A stretch of DNA of 64,000 nt, from positions 124,001-188,000 of the forward strand of contig CAAGJO010000019.1 of assembly GCA_900770285.1 (NCBI GenBank). The letters are read 5' to 3'. Positions 1-7,092 of this stretch are shown in pieces. The stretch comes from Oscillospiraceae bacterium (GTDB lineage: Bacteria; Bacillota; Clostridia; Oscillospirales; Ruminococcaceae). The position numbers and the translations under genes are program-made. Each line of letters begins with the position of its first letter. Position 1 is the stretch's first letter. The notes under the pieces are model-generated. The model saw nothing but the letters and a program-made list of their open reading frames with translations, did no database searches and was not told the DNA's origin.

Positions 1-1697
1 TTAAGTACATCATCTGTGAAAATGTAATCTTCATTTGCATCTGCAAGGTCATCCCACTCTGCCAAGAAACCAAATTCGTCCAGATTGGTTGTTGGTGTTG
101 CAGGCTCTGTTGCCTGAACACGTCCTTTATTAGCTTCTGACTGTTCAACTACCAGGTATACACCCATATATTCACCATTGAGATAAAATTCAACAGGCTG
201 AGTTGAAGATGTAAATGGAATATTTGTGAGAGATGTTCTTGCCCAATCGAGAGCAATATTATTTCTCAACAATGTTCTGTCAATGTGGTTTGCAAGAAGA
301 ACCCACTTTTTGTTTTTTGCCTGACCATTATTAAACAGGTTTACCTTACTGTCAAACTTAAGCTGGAAAGGACGTTTTTCCAGATTCCATGTTGAATTTC
401 CTCTTCCCTTGATAGTTACTGATGTACTGTCAAGAGTAAAATCAGAATTTGCGATAGTTATTGTAGATTTAGAATAGCTTGTATCCTTAGATGCACTATC
501 CGGAAAAGCTTCCTTATAACTGCCGTTATTCTTTGAAGTTACAACTGAAATAACAGGCATATTATATGAAACATAGTCAAATCTGGCATAAACATCGCTG
601 CTGCCCAATGTATAGGTTGTTGATGATGAAACAAGATTTGTGCATGCCTCATCTGAATACCAGCCTGCAAATCTGTAATCACGGGTCTTTTCAACACTTG
701 CTGTCAAAGTATTTCCGTTCTGACTAACTGTACAGCCTGCATTATAAGGCTTTATAACCTTATATGTTCCAACCTTTTCAGCCTCTGAACTGCTGTCTGT
801 TTTACTGGAACTATCAACTGCGCTTGAACTGTCTGTTGTGCTTGAGCTGTCTGCAACACTTGAACTGTCTACAGCACTTGAGCTTACATCGCCGGCAATC
901 TTTGAAACAGCGTCGTCATTTACATAAGTAATAACAACAGACTCAATTGCCTGATTAGTAACTCCGACATAGTATCTGCCAATTGCTGAGCCTTTATTGA
1001 TAGTAAAAGTATATGCACCATACTGTTCAGTGTAATACTTCTGGGTCGTTTCTGAGAAAGCGTCTGTCTTGCCCTCAGATCCTGACATTCCGCTGATTGA
1101 AGCTCCATCAGGTGTAAATGTGTTTACCCAGCCTTTTCCAGAATAATTTACCTTAACGCTTATGTCGTTTGAAGTATCATTTACCATAAACGGAATGGCA
1201 ACGTTATCTCCATTATCTGAATATTTATACTGAGAATAGTCAGATGCGTTAAGCGTCATACTCTGAGTTACAATAGGGTCAACATTTCCTCCTACCTTAG
1301 TAAATACCACCTTAGTGAATTTACCGTCCTGCACGCCAAGGTTCAATGTATTTGAACCGCTGTTAAGTTCTACGTCCGTCTTTTTTGTAGCAGAATTATA
1401 CCAGTTGGTAGTCCATCTGCCTTCGCTTAAATCACCGCCAAGATAAGTACCGTTTACACCGATCTTGAACCATGAATTTCCGCCACCGGCATAGCCAACT
1501 TCCATTTCATACGTTCCGCTGTCTGATACTGAAAAAGAATATGCTCTTTCACCCCAGCCGCTGTTCTGATACCGACTTCCGTTCAATACATCAACAGAGT
1601 CATCCGCAGAAACAAAAGAAGCTGTTGACGGCAACAATGTTGCTGCCATAGCTAAAGCTGACACAATGCTAATTATACGTTTCTTTAAACTGTGCAT
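1..1697 (-). CDS. Secreted CotH-kinase family protein with CBM-like N-terminus (partial, 3' end off window)
   Basis: The frame is open from an ATG at 1697 to the window edge (565 codons) with no stop, so the C-terminus is missing. GGAGG lies 7 bases before the ATG. Residues 1-32 are a signal peptide ending near SFVSAD. Residues of about 33-130 look like a CBM35/CBM6-type beta-sandwich (GTYEMEVGYAGGG, WFKIGVNG). About 270-305 is a Ser/Asp linker of DSSS units. About 306-365 resembles an InlB B-repeat (FAGWYSDEACTN, DVYARF). From about 370 the CotH domain follows, with KGRGNSTW, a HIDRTLLRNNIALDW segment and VEFYLNGEYMGVYLVVEQ. CotH proteins are atypical protein kinases. In ruminococci related proteins are secreted with carbohydrate-binding or dockerin modules. 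A dockerin beyond the left edge cannot be judged. Family assignment is confident; a fibre-related role is inferred. Confidence 0.85.
   Translation of the reverse strand, partial: MHSLKKRIISIVSALAMAATLLPSTASFVSADDSVDVLNGSRYQNSGWGERAYSFSVSDSGTYEMEVGYAGGGNSWFKIGVNGTYLGGDLSEGRWTTNWYNSATKKTDVELNSGSNTLNLGVQDGKFTKVVFTKVGGNVDPIVTQSMTLNASDYSQYKYSDNGDNVAIPFMVNDTSNDISVKVNYSGKGWVNTFTPDGASISGMSGSEGKTDAFSETTQKYYTEQYGAYTFTINKGSAIGRYYVGVTNQAIESVVITYVNDDAVSKIAGDVSSSAVDSSSVADSSSTTDSSSAVDSSSKTDSSSEAEKVGTYKVIKPYNAGCTVSQNGNTLTASVEKTRDYRFAGWYSDEACTNLVSSSTTYTLGSSDVYARFDYVSYNMPVISVVTSKNNGSYKEAFPDSASKDTSYSKSTITIANSDFTLDSTSVTIKGRGNSTWNLEKRPFQLKFDSKVNLFNNGQAKNKKWVLLANHIDRTLLRNNIALDWARTSLTNIPFTSSTQPVEFYLNGEYMGVYLVVEQSEANKGRVQATEPATPTTNLDEFGFLAEWDDLADANEDYIFTDDVL
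782..888 (-). repeat. Ser/Asp-rich linker repeat within the CotH gene
   Basis: Short tandem units related to CTTGAACTGTCT encode about six DSSS-type repeats between the N-terminal binding-like module and the InlB-like repeat. Such linkers commonly separate modules of secreted fibre-associated proteins and may vary in length between strains. Confidence 0.75.
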
Positions 1698-1727
1698 TTT
1701 TTCTACCTCCTTATAATTTATAATCTA

Positions 1728-1756
1728 ATCATACCATTAAATCAGTGACTTTTCAA
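1728..1756 (-). promoter_or_regulatory. Sigma-A promoter of the CotH gene
   Basis: On the minus strand a -35 box TTGAAA (1751-1756) and a -10 box TATGAT (1728-1733) are separated by 17 bases, about 30 bases before the ATG at 1697. Upstream at 1847-1862 and 1874-1892 are two direct copies of a GGAATATAT-containing motif that could bind a regulator. Confidence 0.65.
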
Positions 1757-1929
1757 GTAAATAATTAACAATTTGGAAATAAAAATCACGATTTTTAGTT
1801 TAATTTTTTGTAAGTATTGCACATTTTAAATAAACATTTAACATTCTTTAGTGATATATTCCAAATCAAAGTTGGATTAGTAAATATATTCCGTGAAATC
1901 ATTTTATGATTTTACAAGATATAACAAAA

Positions 1930-1958
1930 GCTCCTGAGAGCATAAAACTCTCAGGAGC
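1930..1958 (-). terminator. Intrinsic terminator of pnp
   Basis: A perfect 11-bp inverted repeat (1930-1940 with 1948-1958, 7-base loop) lies 20 bases after the pnp stop. On the minus strand it is followed by TTTTGTTAT. Confidence 0.9.
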
Positions 1959-1977
1959 AAATAGTCTTATTTTATAA

Positions 1978-4095
1978 TTACTGCTGTTCAGCTTTCTTAG
2001 CTTCTATATCAGCAAGAGCATCTTTTCTTGAAAGATTAATTCTTCCCTGATCGTCAATTTCCATAACTTTGACAACAATCTCATCGCCTACGGAAACAAC
2101 ATCTTCAACCTTTTCAACTCTTCTGTTCTCAAGCTTTGAAATGTGAACGAGTCCGTCTTTTCCGGGAGCAATCTCAACAAATGCTCCGAAAGGCATAATC
2201 TTAACAACTTTACCTTTATAAATTGCACCGATCTCAGGATCGTTGGCAATAGTATTAATTATAGAAATAGCCTGCTTTGCCTTTTCGCCGTCAATTCCTG
2301 AAACGAAAACATTTCCGTCCTCTGAAATATCAATCTTGACATCACATTCAGCGGCAATCTTCTGAATTACCTTTCCGCCTGAACCGATAACTTCACGAAT
2401 CTTATCAACTGGTACTTTAGTTGTAAGCATTTTAGGAGCCCACTGATTTAGTTCTTTTCTTGGTTCAGGAATAGCTTTCAGCATAATTTCATCAAGAATA
2501 TAGTCACGAGCCTTATGAGTTTTAGCAAATGCCTCTTCAATTATATCATAGGTTAAACCGTCAACCTTAATATCCACCTGAATAGCAGTAATACCCTTAT
2601 GAGTACCGCCAACTTTAAAGTCCATATCGCCAAAGAAATCTTCAAGGCCCTGAATGTCCACCATTGTCATCCATTCGCCGTTTTCTTTAGTAATCAGGCC
2701 GCAGGAAATACCGGCAACAGGAGCCTTTATCGGAACACCTGCATCCATAAGTGCAAGAGTTGAACCGCAGATTGAACCTTGTGATGTTGAACCGTTGGAA
2801 GAAAGGACTTCTGATACCATACGGATAGAATAAGGAAATTCTTCAACACTTGGGATTACAGGAACAAGTGCTTTTTCAGCCAAAGCGCCATGTCCTATTT
2901 CACGTCTTCCGGGACCTCTTGATGGCTTTGTTTCGCCAACTGAATATGAAGGGAAATTATAGTGATGAATATATCTCTTTGATTCTTCCTCATCAAGACC
3001 GTCAAGTTTCTGAGCTTCTGAAACAGAACCCAAAGTACATACGGTAAGAACCTGTGTCTGTCCTCTTGTGAAAAGGCCTGAACCATGCACTCTCGGAAGA
3101 ACGCCTACTTCTGACGCCAAAGGACGAATTTCATCAATTCCACGTCCGTCTACACGCTTGCCTTCATAGAGCCAATTTCTTACGATTTTCTTCTGAAGCT
3201 TGTACATAACTTCATCGAGCATTGCAGTTTCCTCAGGATACTGCTCATCATACTTAGCATGAACCTCTTCAATAATCGGCTGAAGTCTTGCATCACGAAC
3301 ATTCTTATCATCAGTATCAAGAGCTGCCTTTACCTTTTCACCCACAAGAGCCTCGATCTCATCAAACAAATCATGATCAATTTCCATTGACTGAAACTCA
3401 AACTTAGGCTTACCGATTTCCTTCTGAATATCGCTGATAAATGCAACAAGCTTTTTGATTTCAGTATGACCTGTGATTATAGCCTTAAGCATAAGGTCAT
3501 CAGGAACTTCATCAGCGCCAGCTTCGATCATAACGATTTTTTCCATAGAGCCTGCAACTGTCAGGTTAAGATGATTATTCTTTCTCTGTTCCAAGGTTGG
3601 GTTGAGAACGATCTCATCATCAACAAGTCCTACGCTTATGCCTGCAATAGGGCCGTTCCATGGAATATCGGAAATTGAAAGAGCAATAGATGTTGCAATA
3701 AGTCCTGTGATTTCAGGTGAGCAGTCAGGGTCAACTGAAAGGACTGTCATTACAACAGATACGTCATTTCTCATATCCTTTGGGAACAAAGGTCTGATTG
3801 GACGGTCTACCATTCTTGATGTAAGAATAGCTTTTTCAGAAGGCTTGCCCTCTCTCTTTGTGAAAGCTCCCGGGATCTTTCCTACGGAATAAAGTCTTTC
3901 TTCATAGTCAACTGAAAGAGGAAAAAAATCTACGCCCTCTCTTGGTTTAGCTGAAGCTGTTACGTTAGCCATAACAACAGTTTCACCGTATCTGACCCAG
4001 CATGAACCGTTTGCAAGCTGACAGGTTTTTCCCGTTTCAACTACCAGCGGTCTGCCTGCATAAGTTGTTTCAAACTTTCTGTAATTTTCAAACAT
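1978..4095 (-). CDS. pnp: Polyribonucleotide nucleotidyltransferase (PNPase)
   Basis: This 705-residue protein has the usual PNPase length and order: two RNase PH-like domains joined by a helical segment, then KH and S1 domains. The phosphorolytic core shows DFFGDMDFKVGGT. The KH domain has VIGSGGKVIQKI, and the S1 domain starts IYKGKVVKIMPFGAFVEI. PNPase degrades RNA 3'-5' with phosphate in the cytoplasm. GGAGGA precedes the ATG at 4095. It lies downstream of rpsO on the same strand, the classic rpsO-pnp order. A large hairpin in the leader (4210-4327) may serve control of its own mRNA. Confidence 0.97.
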   Translation of the reverse strand: MFENYRKFETTYAGRPLVVETGKTCQLANGSCWVRYGETVVMANVTASAKPREGVDFFPLSVDYEERLYSVGKIPGAFTKREGKPSEKAILTSRMVDRPIRPLFPKDMRNDVSVVMTVLSVDPDCSPEITGLIATSIALSISDIPWNGPIAGISVGLVDDEIVLNPTLEQRKNNHLNLTVAGSMEKIVMIEAGADEVPDDLMLKAIITGHTEIKKLVAFISDIQKEIGKPKFEFQSMEIDHDLFDEIEALVGEKVKAALDTDDKNVRDARLQPIIEEVHAKYDEQYPEETAMLDEVMYKLQKKIVRNWLYEGKRVDGRGIDEIRPLASEVGVLPRVHGSGLFTRGQTQVLTVCTLGSVSEAQKLDGLDEEESKRYIHHYNFPSYSVGETKPSRGPGRREIGHGALAEKALVPVIPSVEEFPYSIRMVSEVLSSNGSTSQGSICGSTLALMDAGVPIKAPVAGISCGLITKENGEWMTMVDIQGLEDFFGDMDFKVGGTHKGITAIQVDIKVDGLTYDIIEEAFAKTHKARDYILDEIMLKAIPEPRKELNQWAPKMLTTKVPVDKIREVIGSGGKVIQKIAAECDVKIDISEDGNVFVSGIDGEKAKQAISIINTIANDPEIGAIYKGKVVKIMPFGAFVEIAPGKDGLVHISKLENRRVEKVEDVVSVGDEIVVKVMEIDDQGRINLSRKDALADIEAKKAEQQ

Positions 4096-4209
4096 TAATA
4101 CTCCTCCGTTTCATCTGATTATTGGTGAAGTATTTAGCAATAAACAGAAAATACAAAGGATTATACCCTCTGTTTAATGCTAACATACCAACACCAACGC
4201 TACTTAATT

Positions 4210-4327
4210 CAACACCACGCAGCCGCCGTCTGATACCTTTACCGCACATTGCATATTTTCCGTCGTATTGCACAAACTGACGCAAAATCCGGTGCCGCAT
4301 CTGCACGACAATGGCTGTGCGGTGTTG
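4210..4327 (-). other. Large structured hairpin element in the rpsO-pnp intergenic region
   Basis: Positions 4210-4224 pair with 4313-4327 to form a 15-bp stem with one mismatch and one wobble. Nested pairings inside are 4262-4266 with 4305-4309 (GTCGT/ACGAC) and 4279-4283 with 4297-4301. The element is richer in GC than its surroundings and lies about 115 bases upstream of the pnp ATG. It is not followed by a U-run, so it is not a simple terminator. The E. coli pnp leader also has a long RNase III-cleaved stem-loop used for PNPase autoregulation. An equivalent role here is inference. A small open frame across it (4088-4330) is judged not to be a gene. Confidence 0.6.
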
Positions 4328-4355
4328 CATTAAAAATTTCTTTATTTTACACCAA

Positions 4356-4384
4356 AAGGCAGTGACATAAAATGCCTCTGCCTT
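4356..4384 (-). terminator. Probable rpsO terminator
   Basis: AAGGCAG (4356-4362) and CTGCCTT (4378-4384) pair 15 bases after the rpsO stop. On the minus strand a short U-run (TTTT) follows. The hairpin is modest, so read-through into pnp is likely. Confidence 0.6.
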
Positions 4385-4399
4385 AATGTAATCAACAAA

Positions 4400-4666
4400 T
4401 TATTTACGAATACCAAGCTTTTCAATTGTAACTCTGTATCTTTCGATATCCTTGCTCTTAAGATAATTAAGAAGGTTTCTTCTCTTACCAACCATCTTCA
4501 AAAGACCTCTTCTTGAATGATGATCTTTCTTATGAGTTTTAAGATGTTCAGTAAGAACATTAATTCTCTTTGTAAGAATAGCAATCTGTACTTCAGGAGA
4601 TCCTGTGTCATTTTCGTGAGTTCTGTTAGCTTCAATAATAGCTGTCTTTTCGTCTTTTCTAAGCAT
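4400..4666 (-). CDS. rpsO: 30S ribosomal protein S15
   Basis: This is an 88-residue S15 with the conserved THENDTGSPEVQ and HHSRRGLLKMVGKRR segments. It binds the central domain of 16S rRNA at the subunit interface. A TTG 18 bases further upstream is in frame, but the Shine-Dalgarno AGAGG lies between it and the ATG at 4666, so the ATG is the start. The gene follows a leader of about 130 bases from a strong promoter at 4804-4832. Such leaders of rpsO are often sites of S15 autoregulation, which is inferred here. Confidence 0.97.
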   Translation of the reverse strand: MLRKDEKTAIIEANRTHENDTGSPEVQIAILTKRINVLTEHLKTHKKDHHSRRGLLKMVGKRRNLLNYLKSKDIERYRVTIEKLGIRK

Positions 4667-4803
4667 TTTTTGTACCTCTTTCAAAAATTATTTCCCATGT
4701 AAAAGAATATGGCAGGTAACATTCCCAAATTATTGTTTACATAATTTTTCGGGCTTAACCCATACTCTGTTGCAGGGATATTCGTTGCATCACAACAAGT
4801 TTT

Positions 4804-4832
4804 ATTATACTATATTTACAATCCTTTGTAAA
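4804..4832 (-). promoter_or_regulatory. Sigma-A promoter and leader of rpsO
   Basis: TTTACA (4827-4832) and TATAAT (4804-4809) are separated by 17 bases on the minus strand. The resulting untranslated leader is about 130 bases and contains a short GTTG/CAAC hairpin just after the start site. Between this promoter and 4978 no gene was seen. Confidence 0.8.
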
Positions 4833-4978
4833 TAGTGTTCACATATTTTTTACAATTTCAAGAATGTTCTCATGCTTCCGACGATGAGGGCATACTCAAA
4901 ACAAAAATCTTATTCTTTATACAATTCTTGTTACTTCCTTGTATAGCCAACGCCGCTTTTCCAACAAAGACAAGAACA

Positions 4979-5698
4979 TTAGTGCCCATGAGGTTTCTTA
5001 TCAAGCTGATCATGTTCAGACACAAGATCTGCATAAACCAATTGTATAAATATATACAGCAGCGGAATTATTGCTATCCATATAGCTTTTTCACCAATAA
5101 AGCTTGTAAGAAGAGATACAATTACGCCGCCGACAAAGAAACACCCTATCATCAAGCCATGTTTCAGACCTTTTTGCAATGCCGGTTTATCCTTTTTACG
5201 CACATATTTAGCCACGCCGACTCCAAGCTGTCTAACATGATTTGTACAAAAAGTTGTTGCCATTGGAATACCCTCAGCCTGACGGAAGGTATTATACTGC
5301 ATAGACGCAATAAAGTTAATTGAGACCTGAACCACCTGATCGGGCACGCTCAAAGGTATCCAACCCACAACAAAGAGCACTATCATCTCCACAGCAATAA
5401 GGCAGGTATCCCAACGCAGCAGACCGAAACGCTTAACAGGCTTTGGGACAATTTCAGAAATAAAAGTTCCTGAAAAATATGCAGCCGCAGGAATAAAAAA
5501 ATAACAGCCTTTTAGCCAATGTCCTTTACCGAATTCCACAGCCATCATAACAAAATTTGCGGTTTGGGCATTACAGAACACTCCTCCTCGCAGCACAAAG
5601 GTATAAGCTCCCATCATACCCGAACAAAGCATGAGCAGTTCAAAAATCCAACGTTTCTCACATGTAAGATAGATATTCTTACTTTCAGTTTCCACCAT
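4979..5698 (-). CDS. YoaK/DUF1275 family membrane protein
   Basis: The protein has 239 residues with about six hydrophobic segments. The features CSGMMGAYTFVLRGGVFCNAQTAN near the N-terminus and MATTFCTNHVRQLG in the second half match the DUF1275 (YoaK) family, whose biochemical function is unknown. The Shine-Dalgarno is weak (AAGAAG) before the ATG at 5698. The gene has its own promoter at 5730-5758, so it is a single-gene unit. No terminator was clearly visible downstream. Confidence 0.85.
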   Translation of the reverse strand: MVETESKNIYLTCEKRWIFELLMLCSGMMGAYTFVLRGGVFCNAQTANFVMMAVEFGKGHWLKGCYFFIPAAAYFSGTFISEIVPKPVKRFGLLRWDTCLIAVEMIVLFVVGWIPLSVPDQVVQVSINFIASMQYNTFRQAEGIPMATTFCTNHVRQLGVGVAKYVRKKDKPALQKGLKHGLMIGCFFVGGVIVSLLTSFIGEKAIWIAIIPLLYIFIQLVYADLVSEHDQLDKKPHGH

Positions 5699-5729
5699 AT
5701 CACTTCTTTATAGCAATTTTCTGCTATTA

Positions 5730-5758
5730 ATTATATCATTTTTGCTTCATTACTGCAA
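5730..5758 (-). promoter_or_regulatory. Sigma-A promoter of the DUF1275 gene
   Basis: TTGCAG (5753-5758), 17-base spacer, TATAAT (5730-5735) on the minus strand, about 30 bases before the ATG at 5698. Confidence 0.7.
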
Positions 5759-5844
5759 CAGACACGAAGAAAAAACCATAACGAAGATTTATGGTGATAA
5801 AACTGAATTATTGGTGAAAATAGTAATTAATAAAACTTATAAAA

Positions 5845-5870
5845 GCCTTACAGAAATTTTCCTGCAAGGC
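5845..5870 (-). terminator. Terminator after the comFC-downstream small genes
   Basis: A 9-bp stem (5845-5853 with 5862-5870, one wobble) follows the stop at 5916 by about 45 bases and leads into TTTTATAAG on the minus strand. It ends the unit that begins at 9653. Confidence 0.7.
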
Positions 5871-5915
5871 CGGGGCTGTCACTATACTTTAAAGCACAAA
5901 AGAACAAAGTACAGG

Positions 5916-6158
5916 CTAGGATCTATTTAACAATTCCTTTATAGCAAAATCATCTGCCGGCGGAGAACTATTTTCTTCTCCAAAATAACCTTCAAGCTCG
6001 CTGAGTTTTTTTGCCATTCTCAGTTCTCCGTCAAGCACCGACAAAATTGCTTCGCCCAGATTGCCCGAGCTATGCTCATTATATGCCTGACAAAGTTCTG
6101 TTGAGGCGTCTTTTACCATAAATTCAGTCTGCTTTATAATTTCAAGATTTCCATTCAT
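5916..6158 (-). CDS. Small hypothetical protein, 80 residues
   Basis: I do not recognise a family. The protein is mostly helical and acidic, with no signal peptide or membrane segment, and has a C-terminal EENSSPPADD low-complexity stretch. GAGAGG stands properly before the ATG at 6158. It starts 10 bases after the stop of the preceding small gene and lies third after comFC, so it is co-transcribed. In Bacillus the genes after comFC include flgM and flgN, which are also small helical proteins, but no clear resemblance was seen here. Confidence 0.6.
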   Translation of the reverse strand: MNGNLEIIKQTEFMVKDASTELCQAYNEHSSGNLGEAILSVLDGELRMAKKLSELEGYFGEENSSPPADDFAIKELLNRS

Positions 6159-6168
6159 AAAATCCCTC

Positions 6169-6357
6169 TCATTCCAAAACCGAAAGCAGCTTTTGCTTAT
6201 TATTGCATGCCGCTGAATAGAGCTTTCGATATTCTATTTTCAGTCTTGGTTCACGAATTGCTTTAGCGCTCTGCTCAATACGCATGATCATATTATCCTG
6301 AGTATTTATCAATTTTTCAAGACAGCAAAGTTCTTCCGCCGTAATATTATTTTTCAT
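6169..6357 (-). CDS. Small hypothetical protein, start uncertain
   Basis: This is a short helical protein of 62 residues from the ATG at 6357 (ITAEELCCLEKLINTQ, basic C-terminal half). I do not recognise a family. The start is uncertain. A TTG at 6396 has no Shine-Dalgarno before it, while a good AAAGGAG lies about 20 bases before the ATG and only about 5 bases before an in-frame ATT. The gene sits between comFC and another small gene, 10 bases from the latter, in one transcription unit. Confidence 0.5.
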   Translation of the reverse strand: MKNNITAEELCCLEKLINTQDNMIMRIEQSAKAIREPRLKIEYRKLYSAACNNKQKLLSVLE

Positions 6358-6423
6358 AGCAATAAGCCCAATCGGCTCTCCTTTCGATTTTTTCAAAGCT
6401 TATTGTTGCCATGAAAGCTCATA

Positions 6424-7092
6424 TTATTCAAGCTCAGTTGAACAAATTGCCGCAGCATAAATCTTTCCGCTGCCTGACGATTTCAAAAGCCTGCTGCATT
6501 TATTGATAGTTGCTCCTGTAGTTATAATATCATCGCACAGCAAAATATTTTTGCCGTGGAGATTCACATTGCTTTTGATTTCAAATGAATTTTCAGCATT
6601 TTTATAACGTTCCTCTTCCGAGAGCTTATGCTGTGCTATTGATTTTTTATGTACAAGAATTCGCTTCAGAAGCGGCTTATTCAGCTTTTTACTAATGTAA
6701 AAAGCAATTTTCTCTGCCTGATTGTAACCTCGTCTAATTCGATTTTTCCAATGCATAGGAACATAGCAAATACAGTCAATTTCTTTATCAAGACCAATGG
6801 CCGTTAAATAATCTCCAAGCTTTTCAGCGCCGTATTTTGCAAAACCCAGCTGGTTTTCCCACTTTAAATAATGTATGGCATCAACTGCTTTCCCATGATA
6901 TTTCATTAAAGCGTATGCACTTTCATATTCATTTACATCCTTATAAATTCTCAGATTGTCTAAGAATTCAAACTGATTTTCACATTCTTTGCACACATAT
7001 TTGTCCCAATCAATAATTCTTTGGCATACAGAACATCTGTTGGGATATATCCAGTCAAGCCAATAGCTAGCTTTCAAGTATCTGCTGTTCAT
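6424..7092 (-). CDS. comFC: ComFC-type phosphoribosyltransferase
   Basis: The protein has 222 residues. It has an N-terminal zinc-binding pair of Cys motifs (CSVCQ and CKEC), a central VPMHWKNRIRRGYNQ segment and the PRPP-binding motif ILLCDDIITTGAT near the C-terminus. ComFC is needed for transformation, probably in handling incoming single-stranded DNA in the cytoplasm. An upstream in-frame TTG (7116) is possible, but GGAG lies 6 bases before the ATG at 7092, which is preferred. It overlaps the end of recD2 by 26 bases, indicating translational coupling. A DprA gene elsewhere in the window also points to a competence remnant or full pathway. Confidence 0.9.
   Translation of the reverse strand: MNSRYLKASYWLDWIYPNRCSVCQRIIDWDKYVCKECENQFEFLDNLRIYKDVNEYESAYALMKYHGKAVDAIHYLKWENQLGFAKYGAEKLGDYLTAIGLDKEIDCICYVPMHWKNRIRRGYNQAEKIAFYISKKLNKPLLKRILVHKKSIAQHKLSEEERYKNAENSFEIKSNVNLHGKNILLCDDIITTGATINKCSRLLKSSGSGKIYAAAICSTELE

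Noticed and set aside
782..888. Possible CRISPR-like array in the repeated CTTGAACTGTCT units
   Set aside because: The units are contiguous, short, in frame and encode a Ser/Asp linker; there are no spacers.
4088..4330. An 80-codon minus-strand frame between pnp and rpsO
   Set aside because: It overlaps the structured hairpin element, has no Shine-Dalgarno, and its sequence follows the inverted repeat rather than protein-like composition.
4835..5323. A 162-codon plus-strand frame antisense to the DUF1275 gene
   Set aside because: The opposite strand encodes a recognisable membrane protein with promoter; the antisense frame has no Shine-Dalgarno.
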